Shown: positions 8,594-18,086 of the stretch, piece by piece
Position numbering within the stretch: position 1 is the stretch's first letter
Layout of the letters: each line of letters begins with the position of its first letter
From: Thermoanaerobaculia bacterium
GTDB taxonomy: Bacteria; Acidobacteriota; Thermoanaerobaculia; Multivoradales; Multivoraceae
Length of the DNA: 64,000 bases
Direction: 5' to 3'
Assembly: GCA_022822365.1 (NCBI GenBank)
Contig: JAJEBV010000041.1
Span: 1 to 64,000 of the forward strand
Program-made: the position numbers and the translations under genes
The notes under the pieces: generated by a model
Databases searched by the model: none
Told to the model about the DNA's origin: nothing
The model's input: only the letters and a program-made list of their open reading frames with translations

Positions 8594-10531
8594 TCAGGTT
8601 TCCTTCAGCCGGGGCAGGTGTTTCCCGCAATGCCCGATGACGATGCGTCCGGAGTCGTCGTCCCAGGCGAAGTGGACCCTGATCGTCTGCCGTTGGTCGG
8701 CCTTCCGGCCGATCTTCAGGTGTTGGAACATCTCGATGTCCCGGTCCTCGTAGCGGAAGATCCGCGCCCGCTTGAGTTTGCGGTTCCCCATGACGGTGGC
8801 TGATTCCTTGGCCGCGTAGTCATTGGCGCTGAAGACCTGGCGGGCCTCGGCGTCGCCGTTGGCCATCAGACGATCGCGGTAGTCCGTGACCAGCAACCGG
8901 AGCAGACGGAGCAGCTTGCGGCCGTGCCGGAACTGGTCCATGTCGGTCGCGCTGTCGCGGGCCGACTCCAGGACGATGCATCGGTCGCCAGAAGTGCGGG
9001 CGATGGCATCGATGCACTCCAGGGGGCTCGGTTCCTCCTTGCGGGCGGCGAGTTCGAGGAGAAGATCGGTCTGTGGCGAGCCGTTCGCGACCTGAGAGTG
9101 CCGAAGATTTGCCTTGAGGGAGGACAGTTCCCGATTCGCTGTGTGCAGTTGCTGCCGCAGGTCGTCCCGTTCTTTCCCGTAGGTCTGAACGTCGCGTTCG
9201 AGTTCCCTCAGCTTCTTCCTGAGGGCATCTGTCTCCCGGCGAGTTCTCGCGTCGACGCCGTCGCACCCTGTGGCGCCGGACTCTGGTTCTGCCACCTTGG
9301 CCGGTTCAGGCGGCTGGATGAGCGGAGGTTCGGGTGCCATCGCGTTCGCCACCTTCTCCGAAGGCGCCAAACCGTCGAGGAGCGCGTCTTCGGCGGTCCG
9401 GCGTTCCTTCAGGAGATACTCCGCGGCCTGGCGGTACTCCATCCGCCGATTCTCCCAGTCGCGCCTGGCCTTTCCCCGCGTCGGCTCCTCTCGTCGCAGG
9501 GCCGCCAGTTCGCCCTCCGCCTTCTTGTGCCGTTTGGCTGCCTTCCTGACCGAAGCAAGGGTCGTTCCGAAGGTTCCTCGCAGTCGCTGAAGCTCCGTCC
9601 GCACGGTTGCCGGGCCTGCCCCTGAGATATCGAACCAGCGGCCCCGTAGGCCGTTCAACTGGTCGTCGTCGATCGCCGAACAGCTCGGGTCCTTCTCGAT
9701 CTCCTCCAGAAACCCGTCGAGCGTGGACTTCAGTTCACGCAGGGCCGTTCGGGAGTCGAGAAACTCAAGGGCGACTGTGGCCTGCCTGATCGTGTCCAGG
9801 GCTTCCTCGCCAGCCGGTCCCGTTGCCGCTCGGGAAGCCAGAACCGAGAGCTTCCGGCAGGCCGCCTGCCACTCGTTCCCGTCGGCCGCGCCGTCCGGTC
9901 TGTCCGTCGCGTCCGCCCGAGGTTGCAGTTCGGCGAACTCCGTCGCCAGCTCCGGAACGGTTGCGGAAGCAGCCTCGAGGAGGTCGGCATCGTCCATCAG
10001 GGTGGCGAGGCAAAAGAGCTGGAGTGTCGTGTCGATGCGCGCCTTCTTCGTGAGTGACGCCCAGTCTTCCACGCGCCGGAGGATTCCTCCGGTCAGCGAC
10101 TCACGCCACTCGGGTTCGCTCCAGACTGGCTCTTCCGGCCCCGGACCGCCGGCGACGGGGGCGCTGCCGTCCTGGCATCGACCCAACACCTGCACCTCGA
10201 GACTGGGCGGCAGAAGCTCCGTCCGGCCGCGCTTGCCCGATCGACCGCTCGGCGCGGACGGGGGAGAGTCCATGTGACGGTCCCAGAGTTCTCGGCGGAG
10301 TTCGGGGTCGCCGTAGAAGGCGAGCATCCGCTTGCGATCCCGGTCCGCCTTGCGGCCGCCCTCGGAGTCGGGCGTCCCGATCCGGTCGACCACGTACCGG
10401 CTCTCGAGCACGTCCCGCCGGCTGGGGTTCGTCTTTGTGCTGAGGCAGAGTTGCGTTTGCAGAGGCCGTAACCCGCTCAGACAGCGAGGGAGACCCCGCG
10501 TGAGCGGTCTTGCACGTTTCTTTTCCGACAC
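8594..10531 (-). CDS. Large coiled-coil protein of unknown function
   Basis: I do not recognise the full-length family. The frame opens at a GTG at 10549. A second GTG at 10531 has gggagg eight bases upstream, so I prefer it (645 residues). The middle is charged and helical, with coiled-coil segments around residues 330-400 and 440-490 (for example TRRETDALRKKLRELERDV). The last 75 residues form a compact part with MGNRKLKRARIFRYEDRDI and a beta-type end HFAWDDDSGRIVIGHCGKHL. That pattern recalls a small conserved domain found at the ends of many uncharacterised bacterial proteins. The gene sits between two Uma2 genes on the other strand, so a functional link is possible but unproven. Confidence 0.7.
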   Translation of the reverse strand: MSEKKRARPLTRGLPRCLSGLRPLQTQLCLSTKTNPSRRDVLESRYVVDRIGTPDSEGGRKADRDRKRMLAFYGDPELRRELWDRHMDSPPSAPSGRSGKRGRTELLPPSLEVQVLGRCQDGSAPVAGGPGPEEPVWSEPEWRESLTGGILRRVEDWASLTKKARIDTTLQLFCLATLMDDADLLEAASATVPELATEFAELQPRADATDRPDGAADGNEWQAACRKLSVLASRAATGPAGEEALDTIRQATVALEFLDSRTALRELKSTLDGFLEEIEKDPSCSAIDDDQLNGLRGRWFDISGAGPATVRTELQRLRGTFGTTLASVRKAAKRHKKAEGELAALRREEPTRGKARRDWENRRMEYRQAAEYLLKERRTAEDALLDGLAPSEKVANAMAPEPPLIQPPEPAKVAEPESGATGCDGVDARTRRETDALRKKLRELERDVQTYGKERDDLRQQLHTANRELSSLKANLRHSQVANGSPQTDLLLELAARKEEPSPLECIDAIARTSGDRCIVLESARDSATDMDQFRHGRKLLRLLRLLVTDYRDRLMANGDAEARQVFSANDYAAKESATVMGNRKLKRARIFRYEDRDIEMFQHLKIGRKADQRQTIRVHFAWDDDSGRIVIGHCGKHLPRLKET

Positions 10532-10715
10532 TTCAGGGGCCTCCCACACAGTTCGGGATCGGAGATTCTACAGAGGCGCCGACACCACCGGGCGGTCCGA
10601 TCAGTTCGGCGATGGCGGTTGCTGCACGGCTTGCGATGAGGTGTCAGCGCCGGGACACTTGAAGAAACGCCCCAGTGCCTAGTACGGCCCGAGGCCTCGT
10701 TGATACCTTCCCCGG

Positions 10716-11453
10716 GTGGTTGATCCCACCGCGATACCTGCTTCCGACTCGCCGCCGCTGCGAGCTCCGGCTGGTCCTCGCTCCTACTACGGCTGCCGGC
10801 AGGTTCCCATGTCGCCGGAGGAGTACGAGCACTTCGACGGAAGGGTGGAGTGCTGGGAGGCGAGCAGCCAGACGGCCAACGTGCTGCGGGAGCCGACGGG
10901 CTTCCAGCATGAGTACTCTTCTCGCCGGCTCGTCGTACTCGTCCATGCGATCGGCGTGATTCGAGGTGCCGCCATCGCCTCGGCCGGGACGGTGGACATC
11001 GTGCAACGCGACGCGGACGGACGGAGAGAACTCGTCCTGCGGGCGGACGAGGCGATCTACCTTCGCCCGGAGCGGGACCGCCCCGCCGGGCTGTACGTCG
11101 AGGTTGGCTGTGATCCCCTTCCGGATGTCGTTCTTGAGGTCGACTTCTCGACCGATGTCCGTCGGAGTCGTCAGGGCCGGACCAGCAAGCTCGATGACTA
11201 GGCGGCTTGGGCCCTGCCCGAGGTCTGGGTCGAAGTGCCGGACTCGGCGAGGCCCCGAGGGCGCCGCCGGTCAGGCCTGACCATCTACCTGCATCGAGGT
11301 TCAGGTTACGTGGAAGCGCCCAGCAGCCGTGCATTTCCCGGCTGGACCGCCGTGGAGATTCACCGCGCGCTCAACGAGATGACGGACTCGCCCGAGACGA
11401 CGGCTGCCTTGCGCCGCGTCGGTCGGTCGATGGGTGAAGCGGGCGGAACCTAG
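10716..11453 (+). pseudogene. Uma2 family gene interrupted by an in-frame TAG
   Basis: Paralogue of the gene at 7574. The frame starts with GTG at 10716 and is clearly homologous (VECWEA, DEAIYLRPERD, PDVVLEVDFSTDV, KLDD). It then meets TAG at 11199-11201, exactly where the intact copy has the Tyr of KLDDYAAW. The same frame continues to 11453 with AAWALPEVWVEVPD, FPGWTAVEIHRALNE and LRRVGRSMGEA, matching the intact copy throughout. A single TAC/TAT to TAG change therefore splits the gene. Alternatives are a sequencing error or amber readthrough. The first part would still encode 161 residues, but without the C-terminal core strand. Confidence 0.75.
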
Positions 11454-11465
11454 CCCGAACGATTG

Positions 11466-12032
11466 CTACGGCGCGTAGTACGGGTTCGTACCGGCCGCGT
11501 GATCCGTCGTGTCGAGGACGCGCTGGACGGTCGGCACGGCTTCCACGATCGCCTGCTCGACGCCCTGCTTGAGCGTGTAGTCGGCCATGCCGCAGCCCTG
11601 GCAACCGCCGCCCATCGTGATGTAGGCGGTCTCGTCCTTGACCTCGAGCAGGGTGACGAAGCCGCCGTGGGCGGCGATCTGCGGGTTGATCTGCTCATCG
11701 AGGACGCGCTGGACATCGGCGGCCGGTCCGTCGCCCCAGACCGAGTTGGGGTTGTCGAACTTGAAGCCGCTCTCGGAGAGCCTGGTGACGAAGTCGATGG
11801 TGGCGCCGTTGAGGTCCGGAGCGGTCTCGGAGTCCACGAACACCTTGAAGGCGTCAAGCTCGAGGATCTCGTCGTCGGGCCGGGTCTCGTCGAGGCCGAC
11901 CAGGTCCATCTGGTAGCGGAAACCGCCGCCGCTGCGGCCGGTGATCGCGATGCGGAGCGCCAGGTCGTCGCGCTCTTCGGACTTCATCGCCTCAGCGACC
12001 TGCTTCTGCGCCAGTTCGGTGATCGTTAGCAT
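11466..12032 (-). CDS. nfuA: NfuA-like Fe-S cluster carrier
   Basis: The 188-residue product combines an N-terminal HesB/IscA-like domain (residues 1-90, LTITELAQKQV and SGGGFRYQMDL) with a C-terminal NifU domain bearing GGGCQGCGMA, where C144 and C147 would hold a [4Fe-4S] cluster. NfuA delivers clusters to target enzymes. The N-terminal domain lacks the IscA cysteines, as is usual in NfuA. The frame runs up to 12110; the start at 12032 fits the family N-terminus. It is divergent from the enoyl-CoA hydratase gene, with only 34 bases between starts. Confidence 0.88.
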   Translation of the reverse strand: MLTITELAQKQVAEAMKSEERDDLALRIAITGRSGGGFRYQMDLVGLDETRPDDEILELDAFKVFVDSETAPDLNGATIDFVTRLSESGFKFDNPNSVWGDGPAADVQRVLDEQINPQIAAHGGFVTLLEVKDETAYITMGGGCQGCGMADYTLKQGVEQAIVEAVPTVQRVLDTTDHAAGTNPYYAP

Positions 12033-12066
12033 GCGCCGCATTCTAGCTTGAAGGAGAACCCGCTTC

Positions 12067-12858
12067 ATGAGCTTCGAACACCTCCTGCTGTCCCACGAAG
12101 GGCCGATCACCCGGCTGACCCTGAACGTGCCGGATCAGTTGAACGCGATGACGCCGGCGATGGGCGCCGAGATCAGGGACGCCGTTCCGCTGATCAACGA
12201 CCGTGCCGAGACCCGCGTGGTCATCGTCCGCGGGGCGGGCCGGGCCTTCAGTGCCGGCGGCAGTCTGAAGAGCATCCAGGAGGAGGTCAGCGAGGACGCG
12301 AACGCCGGCCCGGGCCTCGGCGGCGGCGCGAACTTCTATCGCCTGTACCTCTCGGTGCGGGATCTCGAGGCGCCATCGATCGCCGCGATCAACGGCCATG
12401 CCATCGGCGCCGGCCTTTGCTTCGCGCTGGGTTGCGACATGCGCGTGATCCGTACCGGCGCCCGGGTCGGCATGACCTTCGTGAAGCTGGGGATTCACCC
12501 CGGGATGGCCGCGACCTGGACTCTGCCGCGCCTGATCGGCCCCGCCCGCGCCGCGGAACTCCTCTACAGCGGGCGGCTCATCGACGCCGCCACGGCGGTC
12601 GAGTGGGGGATCGCCAGCCGGGAGGCGGACGAGGACTTCGACCGCGTGGTCGACGACCTCGCCCTGGAGATCGCGGCCGCCGGCCCGATCGCGGTCAAGG
12701 CGACCAAGCGCACGGTGCGCGGCACCTTCGAGCGGTCGATCGGCGAGGCGCTCGATCTGGAGAGCGCGGAGCAGGCGGTGACCTTCCGCACCGCCGACGC
12801 CCGCGAGGGGGTGCAAGCCTTGACGGAGCGCCGGTCGCCGCGATTCGAGGGCCGGTAA
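12067..12858 (+). CDS. Enoyl-CoA hydratase/isomerase family protein
   Basis: A 263-residue crotonase-fold enzyme that hydrates or isomerises acyl-CoA thioesters. Typical elements are GAGRAFSAGGSLK (oxyanion hole strand and loop), INGHAIGAGLCFALGCDMR and FVKLGIHPGMAATWTLPRLIG, with the Glu and Asp positions of hydratases partly replaced, so the exact substrate is uncertain. A strong ribosome site (aaggag) precedes the ATG. No beta-oxidation partner genes are adjacent. Confidence 0.9.
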   Translation: MSFEHLLLSHEGPITRLTLNVPDQLNAMTPAMGAEIRDAVPLINDRAETRVVIVRGAGRAFSAGGSLKSIQEEVSEDANAGPGLGGGANFYRLYLSVRDLEAPSIAAINGHAIGAGLCFALGCDMRVIRTGARVGMTFVKLGIHPGMAATWTLPRLIGPARAAELLYSGRLIDAATAVEWGIASREADEDFDRVVDDLALEIAAAGPIAVKATKRTVRGTFERSIGEALDLESAEQAVTFRTADAREGVQALTERRSPRFEGR

Positions 12859-12865
12859 GCTAGCC

Positions 12866-12895
12866 CCGAAACGCCTCGCATGCTCGGAGTTTCGG
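12866..12895 (+). terminator. Possible terminator hairpin after the enoyl-CoA hydratase gene
   Basis: A seven-base inverted repeat, ccgaaac (12866-12872) and gtttcgg (12889-12895), lies eight bases after the stop codon. There is no T-run, so this is a weak candidate. Confidence 0.3.
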
Positions 12896-12970
12896 CCCAG
12901 CCCATCCTCACTATGATCTTTCGCCTCGAAACTTGCTCCGCTGCGTTCCGCGGCGATAGCTCCTAGTCTT

Positions 12971-13723
12971 ATGCCGACCGCGGGTGCCCTGATCATTGGG
13001 AACGAGATCCTCAGCGGCAAGGTCGAGGAAGCGAACCTGAGCCTCCTGGCCAGGGAGCTGTTCGACCTCGGGATCGAGCTTCAGAGAGTCGTCGTCTGCC
13101 CGGACGACGTCGCCGATATCGCGGCCGATATACGGCGCCTGCGCGACCGGTTCGATTACCTGATCACGAGCGGCGGCGTCGGGCCGACCCACGACGACGT
13201 GACGCTCAAGGCGGTCGCGGAGGCGTTCGAGAGGCGACTCGTCCGTTCTCCCGAACTGGTCGCGAAGATCCGCGAGATGGTGGGGGACCGCTGCACCGAG
13301 GGCCACCTGCGCATGGCCGACGTGCCGGAAGGCGCGGAACTCGTCAGCACGCCGGATGTGCCCTGGCCATCCGTCGTCATGGAGAACGTGTACGTGTTGC
13401 CGGGCGTGCCCCGGATCTTCCGCATGAAACTGCCGATGCTGCGTGCCCGCCTGGCGGCCGGCCGCCGGTTCTACTGCCGGGCGGTCTACACTTCGTGCCG
13501 CGAGACGGACATCGCGGAACTGCTCGACCGCGTCGTCGACGCCCACGAGGAAGTCGACATCGGCAGCTACCCGGTGATGGACGGCGACTACCGGGTCAAG
13601 CTGACCGTCGACAGCCGCAGCCGTGGCGCCGCGGACCGCGCCCTGGAGGCGCTGGTCGAGGCGTTGCCGGCCGGGGCAGTTGTACGAGTGGACGGCGGCG
13701 CCCGTGTCGCCGGCAGCCGCTGA
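12971..13723 (+). CDS. CinA-like molybdopterin-binding (MoCF) domain protein
   Basis: A 250-residue stand-alone MoCF-type domain, as found at the N-terminus of CinA. The signature ITSGGVGPTHDD is present around residues 66-77, together with GNEILSGKVEEAN at 11-23 and VLPGVPRIFRMKL. Full CinA has a second deamidase domain of about 160 residues, which is absent here. Short relatives are annotated as competence/damage-inducible CinA-like, nicotinamide mononucleotide-related or FAD-synthase-like proteins; I cannot pick between these. It is followed after 29 bases by the M16 peptidase gene. Confidence 0.85.
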   Translation: MPTAGALIIGNEILSGKVEEANLSLLARELFDLGIELQRVVVCPDDVADIAADIRRLRDRFDYLITSGGVGPTHDDVTLKAVAEAFERRLVRSPELVAKIREMVGDRCTEGHLRMADVPEGAELVSTPDVPWPSVVMENVYVLPGVPRIFRMKLPMLRARLAAGRRFYCRAVYTSCRETDIAELLDRVVDAHEEVDIGSYPVMDGDYRVKLTVDSRSRGAADRALEALVEALPAGAVVRVDGGARVAGSR

Positions 13724-13752
13724 ACGCCCCACCAAACGAAGGAGAAACGTCG

Positions 13753-16698
13753 ATGATCGAGCGAAAGCGTGGCCGGTCGCACCCGTACCCTGCAGGTCTG
13801 CCAGCCGTCGCGGCGGCTCTGGTCGCCGGCTTGCTGGCGGCGGCGGGCGTTCACGCCCAGGAATACGACGCCGGCGTCGAGTTGCTGCCCGAATGGACCT
13901 ACGAGCTGACTGAGGTCCTGCCCGAGGATCCGGCGGTGCTCACCGGCGAACTGGACAACGGTCTCCGCTACTACGTCAGGCAGAACGGCCGGCCCGAGAA
14001 CCGCGCTTTCCTGCGGCTCGTCGTCCGCGCCGGTTCGGTGCTCGAGGACGACGACCAGCTCGGTCTGGCCCACTTCGTCGAGCACATGGCGTTCAACGGC
14101 ACGAAGAACTTCGAGAAGGCGGAGCTGCTCGACTACCTGCAGAGCATCGGCATGCGCTTCGGGGCGGACGTCAACGCGTACACCAGCTTCGACGAGACGG
14201 TCTACATGCTGGAGGTGCCGACGGACGACCCGGACATACTGGACAGGGCGCTTCTGGTGCTCGAGGACTGGGCGTCCGCCGTCTCCTTCGACGACGAGGA
14301 GATCGAACGCGAGCGCGGCGTCGTGATCGAGGAGTGGAGGGGCGACCGGGGCGCCGGAGCGAGGCTCCGCGACGCCGAGATCCCCTATCGCTTTCACGGC
14401 TCGCGCTACGCCGAGCGGCTGCCGATCGGCGATCCGGAGATGCTGCGCGAGGTTCCGCCGCAGCGGCTGCGGGACTTCTACCGGGACTGGTACCGGCCGG
14501 ACCTGATGGCCGTCGTCGCGGTCGGCGATTTCGACGCGGAAGCGATGGAGGCGGAGATCAGCCAACGCTTCGCCGGCCTCAAGGGGCCCGACGAGCCGCG
14601 CGAACGCTTCGAGGCGGAGATTCCGTCCCACGAGGAGACTCTGGTTTCCATCTTCACCGATCCCGAGTTGACGCGTTCTTCGATTTCGGTTGCCTTCAAG
14701 GGCGAAGCGGACGACTTCGTCACCGTGGCCGACTACCGGGAGCGGCTGGTTCGCGGTCTCTACAACGGCCTGCTGAACAACCGGTTGGCCGAGCGTGCCG
14801 AAGAGGCCGATCCGCCCTTCATCGGCGCCACGAGCACCCGCGGCACGCTGGCCCGGACCCGGAGCCTCTACCTGCTCCGGGCCGGGGCCCGGGAGGGCGC
14901 CGAAGTCCGGGCCCTCGAGGCGCTGCTCACCGAATCGGAGCGTGCCCGCCGCCACGGCTTCGAGGAGAGCGAACTGGAACGGGCCCGGGTGAACACGCTG
15001 CGCTCGATGGACCGCGCCTACGACGAACGGGACAAGACCCACTCCGCCGCCTACGCCGGCGAGTACCAACGGAACTTCCTGAGCGACGAGCCGTTCCCGG
15101 GGATCGCCTACGAGCGCGAACTGGCCCGCCGCTACGTCCCAGGGATCACGCTCGCCGAAGTGAACCGGGTCGCCGACGAGTGGATCCACGACGAGGATCG
15201 CGTCATTCTCGCCAGCGGTCCGCAGAAGGAGGGCCTGGAGCCGCCGGTCGAGGAGGAACTCCTGGCCGTGTTCGACCGGGTCGGCGAGCTGGAGGTGGCG
15301 GCCTACGAGGACGATGTCGGCGAGGGCGCCCTGGTGCCTGTTCCGCCGATCCCGGGCCGGATCGTGGAGCGATCGGCGATCGAGGAACTCGGCGTCACCG
15401 AGTGGCGGCTGTCGAACGGCGTCCGCGTGGTCCTGCGGCCGAGCGACTTCAAGAACGACGAGGTTCTGATCTCGGCCTTCAGCCCGGGGGGCGCCTCGCT
15501 GGTTTCGGACGAAGACTGGCTGGAGGCGAACCTGGCGACCTCGGTGGTGCAGCTCTCCGGCTCGGGGAGTTTCAGCCTCACCCAGTTGAACAAGGCGCTG
15601 GCGGGCAAGGTCGCGCGGGTCGGTCCGGTCATCGGGCCCCTGTTCGAGGGCTTCAGCGGCCGGGGCTCGCCCAAGGACCTGCAGACGCTGTTCGAGCTGA
15701 TCTACCTGAGCGGGACATCGCCCCGCCGGGATGCCGAGGCCTACGAGTCCTTCCTTACCCGTCAGGGTGCGCTGCTGCGCAACCAGAGCGCGATGCCGCA
15801 GTACACCTTCCTCAAGACGTTTGTCGAGATCCTGAGCCAGAACCACCCGCGGCGCCGGATGATCACCGAGGAGATGCTGGGAGACCTGGATCAGGACCGG
15901 ATCTTCGCCGTCTACGAAGACCGCTTCCGCGACTTCTCCGACTTCACCTTTTTCCTCGCCGGCAGTTTCGAACTCGAGGCGATCGAACCGCTCGTCGAGA
16001 CCTGGCTGGGCGGTCTCCCGTCGACCGGTCGCGAAGAGGTTTGGCGAGACGTCGGAGTTCGGACTCCCGAGGGCCTCATCGAACGGACGGTGTACAAGGG
16101 GCTCGAGGACCAGAGCCAGGTCGCCCTGGTGTTCAACGGACCCTTCGAGCAGAGCCAGTTGAACCGGTACCGGCTGAACTCGATGGTTTCGCTGCTGCGG
16201 GACCGTCTGCGGGAGCGCCTGCGGGAGGAACTCGGCGGTACCTACGGTGCGAACGTGTCGGGAGGGGCCGAGAGGATCCCGGTTTCGCAGTTCTCCGTGC
16301 AGATCCTGTTCGGCTGCGATCCGGCCCGCGTCGAGGAGATGCTCCAGGCGGTCCAGGAGGAGATCGAAGGCCTCCGGACGGAACTCGCCACGGACGAGGA
16401 AGTCGGCCAGATCCGGGAACAGCAGCGACGGGGCCGCGAAACGGCGAAGGAAACGAACGGCTTCTGGCTGGGAGTGCTGCAGACCGTGTACCAGTACGAC
16501 GACGATCCATTGAGCATCCTTACCTACGAGGAACTGTTCGAAGAACTTGACGCGGAGATGATCCGCGGCGCCGCCGTGGACTACCTCGGCGGCGAGAACC
16601 GGGTCCAGGTGCTGCTGCTGCCGGAGGCGGCCGAAGCGCCCAACGACAGCGCCGGCGAGGAAACCGCTGAGCCGGCCGCGGCAAGGGAGGCAGCGTGA
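13753..16698 (+). CDS. M16 family zinc metallopeptidase, exported
   Basis: A 981-residue pitrilysin/insulinase-type protease. An N-terminal signal peptide (PAVAAALVAGLLAAAGVHAQ) points to export. The zinc motif HFVEH is at residues 107-111, followed about 75 residues later by the downstream Glu in ERERGVVIEEW, so the first peptidase domain looks active. Three further M16-type domains follow, including the substrate-binding RERLREELGGTYGANVSGG near the C-terminus. The start at 13753 has a clear aaggaga site; the open frame extends upstream to 13495 only in the shadow of the previous gene. The gene overlaps the next by four bases (GTGA). Confidence 0.93.
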   Translation: MIERKRGRSHPYPAGLPAVAAALVAGLLAAAGVHAQEYDAGVELLPEWTYELTEVLPEDPAVLTGELDNGLRYYVRQNGRPENRAFLRLVVRAGSVLEDDDQLGLAHFVEHMAFNGTKNFEKAELLDYLQSIGMRFGADVNAYTSFDETVYMLEVPTDDPDILDRALLVLEDWASAVSFDDEEIERERGVVIEEWRGDRGAGARLRDAEIPYRFHGSRYAERLPIGDPEMLREVPPQRLRDFYRDWYRPDLMAVVAVGDFDAEAMEAEISQRFAGLKGPDEPRERFEAEIPSHEETLVSIFTDPELTRSSISVAFKGEADDFVTVADYRERLVRGLYNGLLNNRLAERAEEADPPFIGATSTRGTLARTRSLYLLRAGAREGAEVRALEALLTESERARRHGFEESELERARVNTLRSMDRAYDERDKTHSAAYAGEYQRNFLSDEPFPGIAYERELARRYVPGITLAEVNRVADEWIHDEDRVILASGPQKEGLEPPVEEELLAVFDRVGELEVAAYEDDVGEGALVPVPPIPGRIVERSAIEELGVTEWRLSNGVRVVLRPSDFKNDEVLISAFSPGGASLVSDEDWLEANLATSVVQLSGSGSFSLTQLNKALAGKVARVGPVIGPLFEGFSGRGSPKDLQTLFELIYLSGTSPRRDAEAYESFLTRQGALLRNQSAMPQYTFLKTFVEILSQNHPRRRMITEEMLGDLDQDRIFAVYEDRFRDFSDFTFFLAGSFELEAIEPLVETWLGGLPSTGREEVWRDVGVRTPEGLIERTVYKGLEDQSQVALVFNGPFEQSQLNRYRLNSMVSLLRDRLRERLREELGGTYGANVSGGAERIPVSQFSVQILFGCDPARVEEMLQAVQEEIEGLRTELATDEEVGQIREQQRRGRETAKETNGFWLGVLQTVYQYDDDPLSILTYEELFEELDAEMIRGAAVDYLGGENRVQVLLLPEAAEAPNDSAGEETAEPAAAREAA

Positions 16699-17999
16699 AC
16701 CGAACGAGAACGGAATCCGGACGCCACAAAGGGCGCGTCGTGCTGCGGGCCGCGATCTGGTGCCTCCTGACGGCGGTGTCATGCGTACTGCCGGCGAGCG
16801 AGCCGGAGTGGCCGAACTGGCGAGGACCCGAGCGAAACGGCTATAGCGCCCACACCGGGCTGCCCACCGAATGGGGGCACGACGGCGACACGGAGCGGAA
16901 CATCGTCTGGAAGCTGGCGCTGCCGGACCGTTCCGGGTCGACCCCGATCGTGGTCGGCGACATCGTGTTCCTGAACGTCGCCGAGGGCGACGACCTGTCG
17001 CTGTGGCGCGTCGACGCCGGTTCGGGGGACGTGGTGTGGCAGCGGTCGATCGGCGGCGGCAACCGCTTCCAGCGCAAGCACAACATGTCGTCGCCGTCTC
17101 CGATCACCGACGGCGAGCGGGTCTGGGTCCTGACGGGAACCGGCGCCCTGCAGGCCTACGACTTCGACGGCAACCAGCTCTGGGCGCGGGAACTCGAACA
17201 GGACTACGGCGCCTTCGGCCTGAACCACGGCTACGGTTCATCCGCCCTGCTCTGGCGGGATGTGCTCTACGTGCCGGTGCTGCACGGCATGAAGACGGAC
17301 GACCCCTCGTACCTCCTGGCCATCGACGCTGCCTCGGGCGAGACGATCTGGCGGCAGGAGCGGCCGACGAACGCCCGGATGGAGTCGCCGGACGCCTACA
17401 TCACGCCCGCCCTGGTCGAGAGCGGCGACGGCCACGTCCTCGTGCTGAACGGGGGCGACGTCGCCACCGGCCACGATCCGGAGGACGGCCGCGAGCTCTG
17501 GCGCGTGGAAGGCTTCAACCCGAGGAACAGCCCGATGTACCGGGTCGTCGCGTCGCCGGTGGCCGCGGGCGACCTGGTCTTCGTTCCCACCCGCGTCAGT
17601 CCCATGAAGGCGTTGCGACTCGGAGACGACGGCGATCCGGAGATCCTCTGGGAGACCGACCGCGGACCCGACGTGCCGACGCCCGCGACGGACGGCGAGA
17701 CGCTCTACCTGCTCCGCGACAACGGCCTCCTGTCGCGGCTCGACGCCAGGACCGGCGCGCCGGACTGGGAGAACCAGCGTCTCGAGCCGGGCACCTACAG
17801 CGCCTCTCTCCTGGTTGCCGACGGCAAGGTCTACGCGACCAGCGAGGACGGCGTGACCACGGTGGTCCGGGACGGGCCCGAGTTCGAGATCCTCGCGAAG
17901 AACCAGGTCCAGGGCTTCACCCTGTCGTCGCTTGGCGTGGCGCCCGGGAGGCTCTATCTGCGGACCGACAGCTTCCTTTACTGCATCGTCGAACCGTAG
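16695..17999 (+). CDS. PQQ-type beta-propeller protein, exported
   Basis: The 434-residue product begins with a signal peptide ending near VLPASEPEWP and then shows the WPNWRGPERNGYS motif typical of outer-membrane-assembly-like (BamB/PQQ repeat) propellers. Repeats of the form LWRVDAGSGDVVWQ, LLAIDAASGETIWRQ and LSRLDARTGAPDWEN mark the propeller blades. Such proteins are periplasmic and often scaffold other proteins; no dehydrogenase catalytic residues are evident. The GTG start overlaps the peptidase stop and has gggagg upstream, so the two are co-translated. Confidence 0.88.
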   Translation: MNRTRTESGRHKGRVVLRAAIWCLLTAVSCVLPASEPEWPNWRGPERNGYSAHTGLPTEWGHDGDTERNIVWKLALPDRSGSTPIVVGDIVFLNVAEGDDLSLWRVDAGSGDVVWQRSIGGGNRFQRKHNMSSPSPITDGERVWVLTGTGALQAYDFDGNQLWARELEQDYGAFGLNHGYGSSALLWRDVLYVPVLHGMKTDDPSYLLAIDAASGETIWRQERPTNARMESPDAYITPALVESGDGHVLVLNGGDVATGHDPEDGRELWRVEGFNPRNSPMYRVVASPVAAGDLVFVPTRVSPMKALRLGDDGDPEILWETDRGPDVPTPATDGETLYLLRDNGLLSRLDARTGAPDWENQRLEPGTYSASLLVADGKVYATSEDGVTTVVRDGPEFEILAKNQVQGFTLSSLGVAPGRLYLRTDSFLYCIVEP

Positions 18000-18086
18000 C
18001 GCGGAGGCCCGGGGCCGGCGAGTTATGATCGCCTGCCGCGCCTGTCCGGTGCGCCAACTTTCCGGCTCGCCCACGAGGTACCGTCG

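Noticed and set aside
13588-16782. Very long antisense open frame (over 1000 codons) opposite the M16 peptidase gene
   Set aside because: High-GC codon use opens frames on the opposite strand. Its translation has no recognisable motif, while the plus-strand frame has a signal peptide, the HxxEH motif and a ribosome site.
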